From NCBI RefSeq assembly GCF_947623445.1, contig NC_135240.1, positions 24,490,001 to 24,554,000 on the forward strand: a stretch of DNA of 64,000 nt, written 5' to 3'. Below, piece by piece: positions 1-14,875 of this stretch (its first letter is position 1; each line of letters opens with the position of its first letter). Position numbers and translations under genes: made by a program. The notes under the pieces were generated by a model. The model worked only from the letters and a program-made list of their open reading frames with translations, did no database searches and was not told the DNA's origin. This DNA is from Clavelina lepadiformis (taxonomy: Eukaryota > Chordata > Ascidiacea > Aplousobranchia > Clavelinidae).

Positions 1-163
1 ATTAAATCAAAATCTATAAACATAAAATATCGATAGACCAGAATAGACACGGTTTATATCATATATATATGTATATATACATATATTGCATAGACAAATT
101 ATAACAATTAGATTGACATTTTTGTAAGTGATGAAATATATGTTTTGTCAAATTTCTTTTCAG

Positions 164-2483
<2,320 letters not shown>

Positions 2484-2484
2484 A

Positions 2485-3867
2485 ATTTTTCTGCCACCCA
2501 AAATCTTTTTTAAAACAGTTCAGTCAAATGACTGATCAGTAACACACAGGGCTATGGAATCGGTACACAAAACTGTCGATTTTGGCTCTAACCTTTTAAA
2601 TACTTGTAAATCTTACCTATTCAGGCCACCAAATATCTTTACCATTAGAAAACAAAATACAAATAGTTTATAAAAAGGATAAATGATTATAAGAATGAAT
2701 GTGCACCAGAAGGTTATTGCCACGTGAAATCCAAATCCTTGCATTGGACTGTTGTTGAATGGAGTCATGTAAAATTTTTACCCACTCTTGACTCCACATG
2801 TCTGTTAGCTACCCCAATATTGTGTAAGTGCAATAATGTGTGTAGAAGTACTAATGACATCAAAACATTTCATTGTTAGGTGGAAATGATTGGAAAGTGT
2901 TACGGTAAAGAAGGACAGTTTCATGTGGGTTCTTCACAGAACATCTTGTCACCCACGTCCAGAGTGCTCCCTTGAAGCAGATTTGGCCAATTCTTTAAAC
3001 TTTAAAACTGTAGCAAAATTAGCTATATATATTTATTACAAATTTTCACTGCTTTTATTGTAGCTTACACATTATGGTGCATTGCTTTTTACCTACTGCT
3101 TAAAAAAAGCCAACATGGTTCCCATGAATTTTTTTTACTTCGAAGGTTGTGTGCCTATTTGTTTTAATGTTGTGCATTATAGAAGTTTTTATAGGATGAA
3201 GCTTTTTAGTCAAGATGCTATTTGCATTCGTCGTGCAGTAAACCTACACAGTCTTCAAAGATTTGTCTTAGTCATACACTGTATGTTCTTGGTACTTAAC
3301 TTGTTGCATCAATTTTGCAACTTTACAGCATTCTTTGCAATTGTATATAATTTAATTGTGAATTATCTCCCCTGATATTTTGCTGAAAGAGTGAAAATAT
3401 TAATTAATCAGATGCAGTAATTATGGAAAGCCCAGCTGTAGTCGCTTTCACATTGCCAAATATTATGTTCCGGTTGCAACTTAAAAGCTTAAACAGCGAG
3501 ATGTTGTTAACCCAATGAGAAGATTGATTTGTTTTAACTTATGCTATCGCAAATTGTTATAATTTTTTGAAGTGTAATCGAACGTGCAAAATCTATGATT
3601 TCAACTTTTAATTCACTTTTGTTTAGTAAACCGAATAATGTATTGTATTTCCCAGTAGAATCAAATGCAATTAAAAGTAAATCAAGCAAGTGGTCAATAT
3701 GAAAGTTTAGCTCTGGCAAACATTTTCATAGCAAGCTCGTGAAGTTGCTTTAATAGACGTGGGATAAGCAATGCATGTGTACCCAGAAGACATCTTGCAT
3801 TGTTTGAATGGTTGAATTTTTAAAATCCACCACACCGAAAATGTTCTGTACCAAGTATTGAATCAAT
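2485..3867. other. Convergent intergenic region UGDH / RSL24D1
   Basis: AT-rich DNA between two convergent genes. It may hold longer 3' UTR of UGDH. Open frames at 3082-3375 (+) and 3534-3719 (-) have no recognisable motifs or plausible splice context and look like chance. No RNA gene or structured repeat was seen. Confidence 0.5.
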
Positions 3868-3872
3868 TTATT
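3867..3872 (-). promoter_or_regulatory. Candidate poly(A) signal overlapping the RSL24D1 stop codon
   Basis: On the minus strand AATAAA spans the RSL24D1 stop codon (3868-3870), the same arrangement as in the convergent UGDH gene. Motif seen; function inferred. Confidence 0.4.
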
Positions 3873-4940
3873 CCACATTCTCCATTTCCTGATCATCTTC
3901 TGGTAAGACTTCAACAAGTTCCTCTTCCTGTCGCTTTTGCAAGAGTCCGGCAGCAGGAGATTTTATCAGGTTAATGTTCTGTTTTACTTCACGTATGTCC
4001 GCTTCTGTTTCCACCTTCTTTCCAACCTTTAGCCTTCAAAACATTAAGAAATTATACTTAATACTATTACTAACTAACTGGTGGAAAAATTTGTAATCAA
4101 GCTGGTTGTTCACTTGTCGGTAGTAACTTACCTGTTCATTATGAAGTGATTGTGTCGTTTGGTTTTTATTTCTTCTATTCTACGAATTGCATGGACGGTT
4201 TTCTGCCAAGTTTCACGATCATATTTAACGGGGTTGTTTCGTTTCTTTTCAAATTCCAAGGATGCGTCATTAGTTAGTTCTTTTCCATGAGACCTTCGAT
4301 ATGCCTTCGTCCATTTTACCTAGAAATAATACAAGTTATTAACCCCATCTTCCACGTATATATTTCTACTATGACATACCAGACACTCAATTTATTGTAA
4401 TGGCCAACTTTAAACCGGCGGTTTTCTACCAGTCGGCCAGGCTATTTATGTTTATTACCAGATTATATATGTCTCCACTTTTTAAAATCTCAGTCTGTTC
4501 CTTTATTTCAGACGTTATACATATTGCAGAATTTTAGTCTTGTTTTAGCATTAAAGCTGAGTCCGACCTTAGGTTAGAAAGTAAAGGTTTGTAAATTTAC
4601 TAGTGAGGCAGTCAGCAAAAATTAACAATTCTATAACCCATTTATGCTCTGACTTTGATAAGTGTTTGATATTTTGATAACAAAATATAAAACATCGGCC
4701 ATAACTATAAAAAGGTTGAGAACCCCTGCTTTAAACAGTAGTATATTCGATAAGTGATTTCCTTCAGTGTTCTGTCCCATGTCCAAAATATGGTACCTTT
4801 CTAGGGTTTCTCTTCTTTTTGAAAGCTTTATGACATTTTCCACGACAAAACCTGAAAACTTTACAGTCGTTCCTGACAAAATTCATTCCATGGCCAGGAT
4901 AAACTGGAGATGAGCAGAATGAACAGGTTTCAACTCTCAT
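3868..4940 (-). CDS. RSL24D1: Ribosome biogenesis protein RSL24D1 (Rlp24), complete, three exons
   Basis: Nucleolar/pre-60S assembly factor, a paralogue of ribosomal protein eL24 that it precedes on the maturing large subunit. Exons in transcript order: 4940-4797 (144 nt), 4319-4132 (188 nt), 4033-3868 (166 nt), 498 nt in all, giving 165 aa against 163 in human. The L24e zinc-binding fold is visible at residues 1-48: [18 protein letters not shown], then [19 protein letters not shown] and KKKRNPRK, with zinc-ligand cysteines at 6, 9, 32 and 36. Exon 2 begins [16 protein letters not shown] and carries [16 protein letters not shown]. Exon 3 has the Rlp24-specific [16 protein letters not shown] followed by an acidic tail ending ENVE. 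The start is fixed by the conserved MR-x-E-x-C beginning; a 3' splice acceptor lies 29 nt upstream. Intron 1 (477 bp) contains a MITE; intron 2 is 98 bp. Confidence 0.97.
4416..4728. mobile_element. hAT-type MITE in RSL24D1 intron 1
   Basis: A 313-bp element flanked by a perfect 8-bp duplication CTTTAAAC (4408-4415 and 4729-4736), which fits the hAT target pattern nTnnnnAn. The left end starts CGGCGGTTTTCTACC; the right end, reversed, starts CAGGGGTTCTCAACC, matching 11 of 15 positions and resembling the CAGNGGTTCTCAACC terminus known from hAT elements of many animals. It has no coding capacity. The insertion lies wholly inside intron 1. Confidence 0.85.
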
Positions 4941-4969
4941 ATTTCACTTACAACAATAAACCTACTGCC

Positions 4970-4985
4970 CTGCAATATAAAACAG
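4970..4985 (-). promoter_or_regulatory. 3' splice acceptor upstream of the RSL24D1 start
   Basis: On the minus strand CTGTTTTATATTGCAG ends at 4970, 29 nt before the ATG at 4940. There is no in-frame coding need for an intron here, so it is either a 5' UTR intron or a trans-splice acceptor. The site is seen; the mechanism is open. Confidence 0.5.
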
Positions 4986-7350
4986 CAGTCAGACAACCAC
5001 AGTGGTTAAATAGCCGTAAGCCTGTAATTGCTGGTGAAAAAACCACAGTACCTGAATGGAAGAGACCATTATTCCATCTAAATTCCCAAGCCTACGCCTA
5101 TACAAAAAGCATCAATCTTACCAAGAACTGAAAAGGCTATGTTAACTGTTTATGAGACTCACAATTCATTAAAATAAAACAAGAAAATGTGAACCATTTT
5201 CGCAGTAATTGTGCAACCACCACTTCAAAATATTCTTTAAATTCGATATTATTTTGTAATTCAAAATCATGTTTGAGCTCTTAGCTTCTCAGTAACTTCA
5301 TTTCTACTTTTTCCGATAAACCTACCATTTGAAAGAAGTGACCATCTCCTTTGCAATTTTAAATAGGGAATAAAAAAAACGCTACCAGAACAGAGGCGTA
5401 GGTGGGGTTTACGGCGATAATAACTATTAATTTAAGGTGTAAAATTTTGAAACGCCATGTAACTCACATGTTAAAAATGTTTTTCTTAACTTATTCTTGT
5501 TTATTTATTATAAATCGACAACAAGATTAAGTTTGGCATGTGCAATACGGAATCTTGTGCGTGCAAAGGCCACACTTTCCACTATGGCCTATCATAGCTG
5601 TGATGAGTGCCCTCCATATGGAAACGTATCATATTCCATTTAAAACATGTCAGCTAGGCTAGCCTACTGCAAATCGAATTCTTTCATCTTAACGCCGATT
5701 TATAATAAATTACTGAAAAAAATTGTTAGTTGTTTGAACGTCGATTTATAACTAATCAATAAACTAAGAGATGACCTTTCAGTGCACAACAAACCTTGTT
5801 TCTTTGAACGTACGATTTTTCATTGAAAACTGCCATGCTTTCCTTGCAGTCGGGTTTAGGGCCCGGTCTGTAATTCGTGACAAACCAAAAAAAAATTTAA
5901 GTAAACTTTCTGGACAATTGAGTTTGTAAAATAAATAGCCATCTAATAGTTTAAATTTACCTTTACACAAAGATTCGTTCGAATGGTATACAATCGTACA
6001 CAGCAACTTTGCATTTGTGGTTACCGTACCTATACCAAAGCAAAACGCTACCTATACAGATCTATACACTGTAGTCTGTAGCTACCTGGTACAACTCTAA
6101 GAAGGGACCAAACCGCAAAGTCTGTAAAGCTTAATAGTATGTATTCAACCATTGGTAGTTTCTTCCGAGGTGTAAATGCAACACATGGGCTAGCCTACTA
6201 GCCTAGTCTTCTGAGTTCTGATAGCCTAGACTTGTTCGGTGCGCCGGTTGCGGAACAATACAAAATTGGGACATGTGGATGGCTGGAACAGTGTTTCTTT
6301 TTGGAAATTTAACTAAAAGAAGAGGGCGTAAAATTCCTTTACAGATTTAAACAAACTAGAATTTTATAAAAATAAAAAACAAAAAATTGGAAACAATTGC
6401 AGAAGAAATCAATCAACTGGAAATATCCGAAGTAGTATGATAAGAATAGATTTTTGTTTGATGAAAACGATTAAGAAATCCGAGAATTGTTGGCAGCAAT
6501 AACAAAAGACTATGCCCTCCGTGTCCACCTTGTACAGCCATTGTGTCCTGTAAAGAAAGAAACATATCGCATCATATGCAGCAACCTTCAGTGCAAGTAT
6601 AAAGTACAATATAAGTTATGAGAAAAATATAAATTTTTCTCTTTGGTGCTAGCTTCGAATCATCCAGAACAAGTGGTAGTCCAACCTAGCAGAGAAAACC
6701 CAGGTATGTAGCCTACTGATACAGATTACTATATCCGGACTTTTACGAATTCACATTTTGCTCGAACAACTTTCATAACTAGTCAAAAGTAATGTATTGA
6801 TAGCTAGTATTTAAGAGGAATTTATTTTTATTTATTTGGAAGTGGTAGTTAGACGCTGATGGTTACTTGAAAATTAACTTTTTTATATAAGGTGTTAATT
6901 TATGTTTTATTTCACACAATGAGCAACATCAAGCAGCCCGGTATGCAAAAATTACACAGGTCAATAAGAAGTTTTACAAGGTAAACTAACAACCATTTCT
7001 AGGTAATTCGTATATGCTGAGCTCGAATCTGAAGTCAGAATTTTCCTATCACCTCAGGATTTCAAGATAATTACACTTTTGTTCTTTTTCTGGTAAACAA
7101 TTTCATGGTTTTATAGTTAATTGTCTCCAGCAAGGTACTAATGACGTTGTGATGTAGGCCTACAGCGCATATTATACCACACAGATGGAATCCAAATATA
7201 TAGTTTCTGGTTTGGGAAATCTACTTTGCGAAGCGTTGCGTGTTGCCTATTCATGACTTTCTGTGTATCGTTTTAAATCGTGACGTGAGTTATTCTTTCA
7301 TTCATTCTTTTGTGTGCTAAGAAGATGGCTGCAACATAGTTCCAGCAGTG
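4986..7350. other. Upstream region of RSL24D1, no gene recognised
   Basis: AT-rich DNA with short unremarkable open frames (for example 5779-6006 and 6409-6609 on the minus strand) that match nothing I know. The RSL24D1 promoter should lie at the left end, but no TATA box or other element stands out. Confidence 0.4.
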
Positions 7351-7640
7351 GCAGCTTTATGCTGTAGCTGCTGTTGCAATGTTTTATCTAAATGTATTCG
7401 TTCAAAGAAGCTTCAATATAATCAGTATATACAGTTGTCCTTCTTGTGAAGCTACTGTTGAATTCAATTTAAAGAAATTCATTGTCAAGTTAGTAAACTT
7501 TGTTGTCACTTTCACAAGACAATAATTCGTTAAGGTGAACAATTAAGTCTGTGGGTAAGAAAAGCAGACAACAACCTTATGAAACTCATACATCATCACC
7601 CACAATAAACAATTCAACAAGCAAACATTGTAGTGAAGTG
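7351..7640 (+). repeat. Dispersed repeat copy A (LTR-like)
   Basis: Shares several blocks in the same order and orientation with 40581-40790: CAATGTTTTATCTA, ATGTATTCGTTCAAAGAAGC, TTCAATATAATCAG, AGGTGAACAATTAA, CAATAAACAATTCAAC and AAACATTGTAGTGAAGTG. This copy carries roughly 95 extra bases between the ATAATCAG and AGGTGAAC blocks. A poly(A)-signal-like CAATAAA near the right end and the lack of coding sequence suggest a solo LTR, but no target duplication was found, so another repeat class is possible. Confidence 0.6.
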
Positions 7641-8060
7641 AATCAACCTGTCAAGTAGCCTACAACCTTACAGGTTAAGGTACCATATATCCACATTTCA
7701 TTACAACGTAATAATAATTTTAGAAGTAAAGCTTGTAATTGTTTTAAAATACTGCTTAGAATTTTTCGCTTTTGTGACACCATTATCTATGATAATGGAC
7801 AGCTGATTACATCCAGTTCAAGGTGGTAGCCTATATCAAGTGACTGTGTCATTGTCATTGATTTTGAGGTTGTTGCCATGTTTGTGTTGTAGTTTTACGC
7901 AGCTTGTGTGCTTGGTTTAGTTTACTATTATTTTTGGAGGCTTTACTTTCACTAGGTATCTTTTCAGGTTGCTATATTTTTGTTATTAACGTAGCTAGCA
8001 ATAGAAACTGGAAGAAGTAAGAGTTCTAGACCAAGTAGGCCTACCTCAAGACGTGGTTGC

Positions 8061-8492
8061 TTGAACCACCCAGACAAATTTTGCTACATATGCAGAGAGT
8101 ACACTCCACCTTCTCACTCTATGAAACTATCCACCAGAATCAAGTTTGCCTACAAGTACTACTTTGGATGTGAAGTTGGTGATCAAGATAAGAGGTGGAC
8201 CCCACATATTTGTTGCAATCAGTGCAGAACAGGCCTTCTGCTATGGCTTGACGGTAAAAGTAAGGCGATGCCTTTTGCTGTGTCAATGAAACGGCCTTAG
8301 CAAAGTAACTATCACTCGGACTGTTACTTTTGGGTGACAAACATCAAAGGATTTTCGCGCAAAAACAAGTCAAAGGTTGAATATCTAGTTTGCCCTTCAG
8401 CTCTTCTGCCCGTTATCTATGGTTCTGATATTACTATTCCGCTTCCTCTATTTACTCCAGAATCGTTATGCAATAGGCCTACATTTTGTTGA
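8061..8492 (+). pseudogene. Decayed member of a transposon-associated cysteine-rich protein family
   Basis: One frame runs from NHPDKFCYICREYTPPS through YYFGCEVGDQDKRWTPHICC and CRTGLLLWLDGKSKAMPF to a TAG at 8298-8300, then continues in the same frame with SNYHSDCYFWVTNIKGFSRK, NKSKVEYLVCPSALLPV to a TGA at 8490-8492. The order FCYIC, YFG.x.GDQD, W.PH..C..C, DCYF, GF..KNK is that of an uncharacterised family found in multicopy in many invertebrate genomes, probably carried by mobile elements. The internal TAG, the Trp in place of Cys in DCYFW and the absence of an ATG mark this copy as non-functional. Family recognition is from memory of the pattern, not a search. Confidence 0.6.
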
Positions 8493-11400
8493 ATAAGCCA
8501 AAACGTCCAAGTTGGATAAAATCAGATTTTGTGCTTATATTTACGTTACGAGTATTCATAAAGTCGTTTATTATCGACTTAAAACGAAAACTAAATAGTA
8601 ACTTACAGTATGTGACTTGGCATGTGTTGAGACTGAGACTTGACTTGATAAACGTTACTGACTCGGCTTGAATAGACTTGGGAATGTTATAAACATGGCT
8701 CGACGTGAATTAGACTTGCGCTGTTTACGACTTGACTTGTTTGACGAACGTTAAGATTTGTTTCCGTCACTTGAAACGCCGCCATTAATTGTATCTTTAA
8801 AACTCCGTTCACTCCTTGCAGCGTTTGACCACTCCAGACTCACAAGCGCCTAAAAAGTCGAAAAGGCAGGAAACTAACCAAAATCTAACCATATCTTATT
8901 CTATTATCCAAGACTATGTGCGGTTTGAACGCGGATCGTTTTAAATAATGTTCAAGCACGAAAAACGTTCATACCAAAATCACGAAATTGTTTAATTACA
9001 AAGAAATCTTAAAGCACAGATGGCACTGCACGTCACTTTCATTTTTCAATTTGCGTTTTTAAATAGTTGGGCATAGCGCCATAGTCGTAATGAACAGGTT
9101 ATCTTGGCTATATGTAATAGCGTCCAACAAATGTGAAGTAATAAACGAGCTTTTTAAAAAAAAACATTTAACAGAAGATTTATTGTTTACTTCCAATCTA
9201 AACTGTCAACTGCTTCACAGAGGGCGGTAAAGAGTTGCAAGTTGAGTTTATGTTCCATTTCGTTCATAGCCGACCAGGCTAGAGTAGCCCTTGTTTTGTC
9301 AACTTGACCACTTTGAGATATGGTGAGGAACGGAAGTTATTCGGTACTGGTACCTGCGGACGAAACCGTATGTGTGCTTAACCCCAGGTTTTAAAATCTC
9401 AAATGTGTAATTTAATGTTATTTCTCTGGTAAATAGTCTATCGGTATGTAGAAATTAGAGGTCTCTTATGCTTTTGCACTTCGACTTAAAGACCTCAATG
9501 GGAAGGAGTTATGAGGCAATAGGAAAGAAAAAGTGACGTAATACTTCTTAAATAATCGATCATGATATGGGAGTGTAAAAGTAAAAGAGACCCGAAATAA
9601 CAACATGAAATTTCTCAAAGATTTGGGCTAGCCTATATATAGGCCTAGGTCTATGCGATATAGGATAATAGGTTAACCCTAGGCCCAATTGCGTGAGCCT
9701 CGTGAAAGGTTTGACAGCTGCACGTACGAGGATTATTAACGTGCATGCTAATTATTTATTTCATGTTGGTATATAATTATTATCAATAAACGGGTCTTGT
9801 ATCCAAGTGCACAACCACAGGGTGCCTTTATGTACTAGGCTAGACCCTAGCCACTCAAATTGTGACGTCATCTGCTTGTGCATTTGTATACTAGACCCCA
9901 ATTAACAAATAAAAGCTGGTTGATTGAAGGCAAATTTATGTATAATAAATAAATAAAGAACTAAGCCTTTAGTGCACGTTGTCACACCAAAATTTGCGTC
10001 TTTGTATGTAAAGTTTTTTGTCGAAAACTGACGTACTTCCCACTCATGGGGCCTGGGGTGTAGTGGAAAGCCAGAATAGTAAATACGAGAGTTGCCATCA
10101 AGATATCCTGTGTGCAGCGCTAAAACTTGAGTTGAACAAAGAGTTAAATTTTTTTGTTACTGCGTGTGGCAAGCTGGATTAGGGGCGGAAAGAAAAAAAA
10201 GAAAATTATTTTGTGCTCTTGATAAGTATATATATATATGCAATTTAAAATTGCAAAACCCTGTAATGCAATGTATGCAATGTTGCAAAATATTATAACA
10301 AAAATACAGTATTACAATATCACTGCATTGCGATAATGTTATGTTTGTACTGTGTAGCTTCAGAGTGTTATTTATGTTGGTATACAATAATGATCAAATT
10401 TGTGAATAGGTGGGCAAGGGAAACTTATTTGATTCTTTGCAAGTTAAGATGACAAAATTGAATCATAATCTGTGCATGTGCCATGCTTTTCACTGGGTAG
10501 AAAATGGAAGAACAATAACTTGATATCCTACATTTCATGGTTTTTGCACCAGCTTTTTTCACCCATTTATATATAGTATATATCGGTGGTATACAAGCAA
10601 AGCAAATCTACCTTGTTGCACACCCATTTAAAGTCTACTGCTATTGTATTCCCAGATGCCGTAGTATGATGTTGAAGTAAATTTTGTGGCGGACTCGAAA
10701 CTCGATCACTGTAGGTGTGCTCCAAATTATGTCACGAATGTGTTGGTTTATAAAAAAAAAAACTAGCTATGATTGGCAGTTTAGATGCTGATTCTGATTT
10801 ATGATAATTGACAGCTAAGTAGAAATTTTGATGGCGATCCACCCCATCACACCAAAATTTTTGTTTCTACATGCATGATATTTTCTTGACAATCGATATA
10901 CTTCATAATTTTGAACTCTGCATGTACTTGACTTTTCACCAAAACCTGCTTTTACTGTGTACTTGCCTCCAAAAGGCGAAGTCCTGCTTTATAGCCTGTT
11001 TTATCTCTTTTTTTTTTCCTTACTATTTTTAAATGCTTACTTTGATAGCTGTGTACACAGCTTTGGTTAGGTGAGTTACTTTAGATGTTTACCAATACTC
11101 TAGCTGAACTTCTCTGTGAAATAAAAATACTTTTTATCCTAATGAATTCATTGTTGGTTTGAATAGGATATCGGTTAACTTCATTTTTATGCAGAAAAAC
11201 TGTTTAACATGTATATATATGTTGTTTGTGTCAATGCTGTAGAATATTTTTATATGATGTTTGAAAAGTGAAGTAGGACAGGTGTGCTTGTTTTGGTTGT
11301 TTAATAGTGTATCCAGTAGTGTAATCTTAGTATCTCATGAGAAACATCGTATATTGTTTTTTAGACTATTTCGAACAAAAATAAGTGTGCATTATATAAT

Positions 11401-12639
11401 ATACATACATGCCTGATATCTGTGATTGCTTAAGATTTGCAGTATGTTTTTTGATACAGTAATCGCACTTTGTGATAAGCATCCCATGGAATTTAAACTA
11501 ATTGCAAGATCTTGTAGTCTTTCTACAACTAATATCACTGTGACAAACTTGAGCTCAAAGTAAAGGTGTTGAGTGACTGGCTGATCTCAGCTAGATACCC
11601 AAAACCTTGCATACCACTTGTACAACGTGTATTCAACTTTCGCCAAGTATATTAGTTATACTGTGTATTCTTTATAAGTGCAGTGCACACAAGTATTAAA
11701 TTAAAATCTTTACTTAGGTCAGTAGGATACAAGGATTTTATTTACTTTGAAAATTAAATTGTGAAGAACATTTGACTCCTGTAATTTCTTCAGTTATTTT
11801 ATGTACATGCTACATAGCCTAGGTAGTAAATAATATGTGCGCTTGTACTAACAGAAAGATTGATCTGGTACTTTGCTCAGGCTGTAGTAAATTCAAAAAA
11901 ATGGCGTTTTCAACTTTTGATAACAACTTTGTAGTTCAAAGGAAGTGTGTTAAAGTAACCACAAAGCTCATTTATTTAGCTATAAGGTTCTTAAAATTTT
12001 TGTTGTTATTGTTTAACAAAATTTTAATTTTTTTGCACCCTATTTCTGTTAAAGTTTTTTTTTAATTTCTGTTACATTTGTAATCTTGTACTTATCAATT
12101 ATTGATAGTTGTTGAAAGGAACGCTTTGAGAACTGAAACTGGAAAATAATATGTATACTGCATATATATATAGATTTGTTTTGTTGATTTGATTATTGAG
12201 GTTAATTCCTAAGAACTATGATACTAGTAATGGTGTTTTGTCCATTTATTGCGTGTGTTTTATAGTTTTTTCTATATTATATATACAATCAGTATATTTC
12301 ATTGTATTGGCATAATTTTCTTTGGAATAGCGTTTTGGTTACAGGATGAAATGATAAAAACACTTGATCTTATTCACGGCAAGCTTCCACACTTAAGCTG
12401 TGTGGTGGGTAGATAAATGGCCGCGGTTGTTACTCATACTTTTTCATGATCCACAGTCAATCGATTAATTATTTAACAATATGTTGTTATATAATATTTA
12501 GTGCTATTGAACACCACTGCTTGACAGACCTTAGAAAGGTGGATGCCTACCTACCGCAGGCCTATTAATTATTGTAATTCGATTGGAACGTTAATCTACT
12601 AAGTACTAACAGGGCATTGATTGCGCACTACTACTTTTT
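8493..12639. other. Gene-poor AT-rich region
   Basis: No reading frame with recognisable content or convincing splice structure. There is a GACTTG-rich stretch near 8620-8750, a short TA microsatellite near 10228-10240 and a TAGGCCTA palindrome near 9640. The open frames at 10157-10387 (-) and 11835-12065 (+) are low-complexity and look random. Confidence 0.4.
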
Positions 12640-14340
12640 AATCTTTCCCCGTGTCGATGCTATTCATGTAGCTGATCGATATAATGGCCAATGCCGACAA
12701 AGCACACTGGGCCCAAGTAGAGCGTGATAACCTAATACAGCCGTCTCCAGGGCGCCAGACTGCCAGGCGCACTCGCCCGTTACGTGTTTACAATGGCGTT
12801 TGAACGTTCGTGATTGTGCGTCACCATACAAAAAAAGCTTTAAAAAATACTGAGCGCTTTCAGTCGCTCACAAACTGGCGTATGACTTTCGCGACTTAAG
12901 TCTTTTTGTTACGAGATTTGACCGAACTAGATGGGTAGTCACTGCCTGAATTATGTTTCCGTATCTTTGAGATTTTTTACCTATCCGTTTCGCCTCTTGT
13001 TCACGTACCATTTTCGAGACAAGTGCGTTGACCGAATCCATTTAAACATTTGCTGCTAATTACTTTAATGCTGTTCTAATTACGGAAAAGGAAGTGAAAT
13101 TGTGTTCGTGCCGACTCCCCGTCGTCTTGACCGTGGTCGTCGGCCGGCATTGATGTGTGGTCATTTTATAATTTCCTTTTAGCATTCTGTCAAATGCCAG
13201 GGATAGTGTTTCCTGCTTGGCTTTGCATTTCGTGGGAATTGGTAACACACGTTGGCGATTATAAACGGCGTGATTACCTCCAAACAAGCTATTACTTCGG
13301 CTTAATGCAGCACCGAAGGAGGACATTTTGCAGTTAGCTCGAATTTTCGGGTTTACATAGTGTCAAACTGTATTCAGTGATAGTCTTTGAAAGATGGTGT
13401 AAGTGTCTCCTGGTCGTGGATGAGATTACTCGGTGATTTAAAAGCGTTCGCACTAAACAAAGACGGGTGGCCAACTAAGGAACTAGTCAGACTTTTTTTA
13501 AAGTAACATGATGCCAGTCAGAATATAACTCTTGCCTGTTTTTACTTTCGGACGAGTAACGAGTTGTCGCCTTTGTGGCCTGGCATTAATTCTTAGTCAA
13601 GTGTTGTGACTTTTTGTCTGTTTTTTTTTTCTCTATAAGTTTACTTGGTTTTAGTGCTAGTTATCATTTACAACAAAAAGAAATAAGCAATAGGTCGTTA
13701 AATTGTAAGACTGCCGTTGTAGCGAGCGATATCTGGTTTTGTGTTTCGAAAATCGCAACACGACGAAAGTTACGGAGAAAAAGCAGCAAATTTTCGGTGA
13801 AGGAATGTAGCCAATTAGCGAAGTTAGAACCACTCCGCGCCGTAACGTCGGTATTTGGGATAAGCTTCTTTCGCGATTATTCCAAGTGCGCAGAGCATAC
13901 GCGAAACGTATAATTTGCTTCTCTGCATGGATGTAATTTATTTGTATATTTCCTTGTACGAAATGCTAAACATACCACTGATACCAGTACGACCACCGAC
14001 CGAGCCACAACGGAAGCTACATGAGCGAGATATGCAGAAATTAACGCTTCTGCCTAAGCACATAATCGTTTGCTCCCCGGGGCGTATTTAGCCTGTTGGC
14101 GTATTTACACTCTTGGCTATGTTTGTTAGTTGCTTTTTGGACGCAAACGCTACAGATGCAAGCTTAAATGGCGCTCGTTTTTAAGAGCGAATGTGACTTC
14201 TAAGTTTTTTTCCTTATTATAAGAGCTGCCCAGAAGGGACGCTGTCATTTGAAGCTGACATCGCTGAAATAAGATGATAATTTTGTCGCAGTATTATTCA
14301 ATGGACAACATGCCCTCTTAGTCCCGATATGAGCGTCCAG
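12640..14340 (+). promoter_or_regulatory. GC- and CpG-richer block upstream of BMPR1, candidate promoter and first exon region
   Basis: This stretch is visibly richer in CG dinucleotides than its surroundings (for example 12720-12780, 13090-13330 and 13770-13880). A consensus donor GGT|GTAAGT occurs at 13399. The gene whose exons start near 14.87 kb still lacks a signal-peptide exon, so its promoter and first exon may lie here. I could not identify the exon itself: no ATG-initiated hydrophobic leader with a compatible donor was found. Open frames here (13614-13913 +, 13060-13326 -) show no known domain. Confidence 0.3.
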
Positions 14341-14875
14341 ACTTTTCGTCTACTGGGAAGTCTCACTTTGGAGAAGAAAAGCCAAATATTCTGCTGCTTT
14401 TCTTGGCTCTAATAAAGCAAGTCCATGAAAATGCACCACATTTTTACTCCAATTATCCTTTGCAATAGAGGAAGTAGAAGGGAAGCAATTGAAGCTTGTT
14501 TAGCGCTAGTATTGCTTTGATTTCATTCCCAAAGCATCGCTCACAACATGAGTTTTACATTTGGGTTTTGATTTAAGTGCTTTTGGTTTTGAAGCAAGAC
14601 CAGAATAGGTGTTTGACACAATGCCAGCGGTCTGGCAAACCGTACATGAGATTGGAAGTCGTTATTACCAATTAGCTCACCTTTTCAATTGGTTTGAACC
14701 GAAGCGAGGGTAGTACAAGCTTTACTGTTGTTTAACTTCATGTTTATTTTTGATAATTGAAAAACTAAGACTTTATTTCTTTGCAGATGCAGACACTTTC
14801 GCATTTAAATTATATAAATTTGATTTGGAAAGTAAATCTATTTTTCATGTTCATAAATTAAAAATATCCTGAGAT

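Noticed and set aside
3534-3719. Minus-strand frame resembling a transposase C-terminus
   Set aside because: Too short and without the hAT dimerisation signature; not supportable.
13614-13913. Possible signal-peptide exon for BMPR1
   Set aside because: The hydrophobic start has no ATG in frame and no donor with the needed phase.
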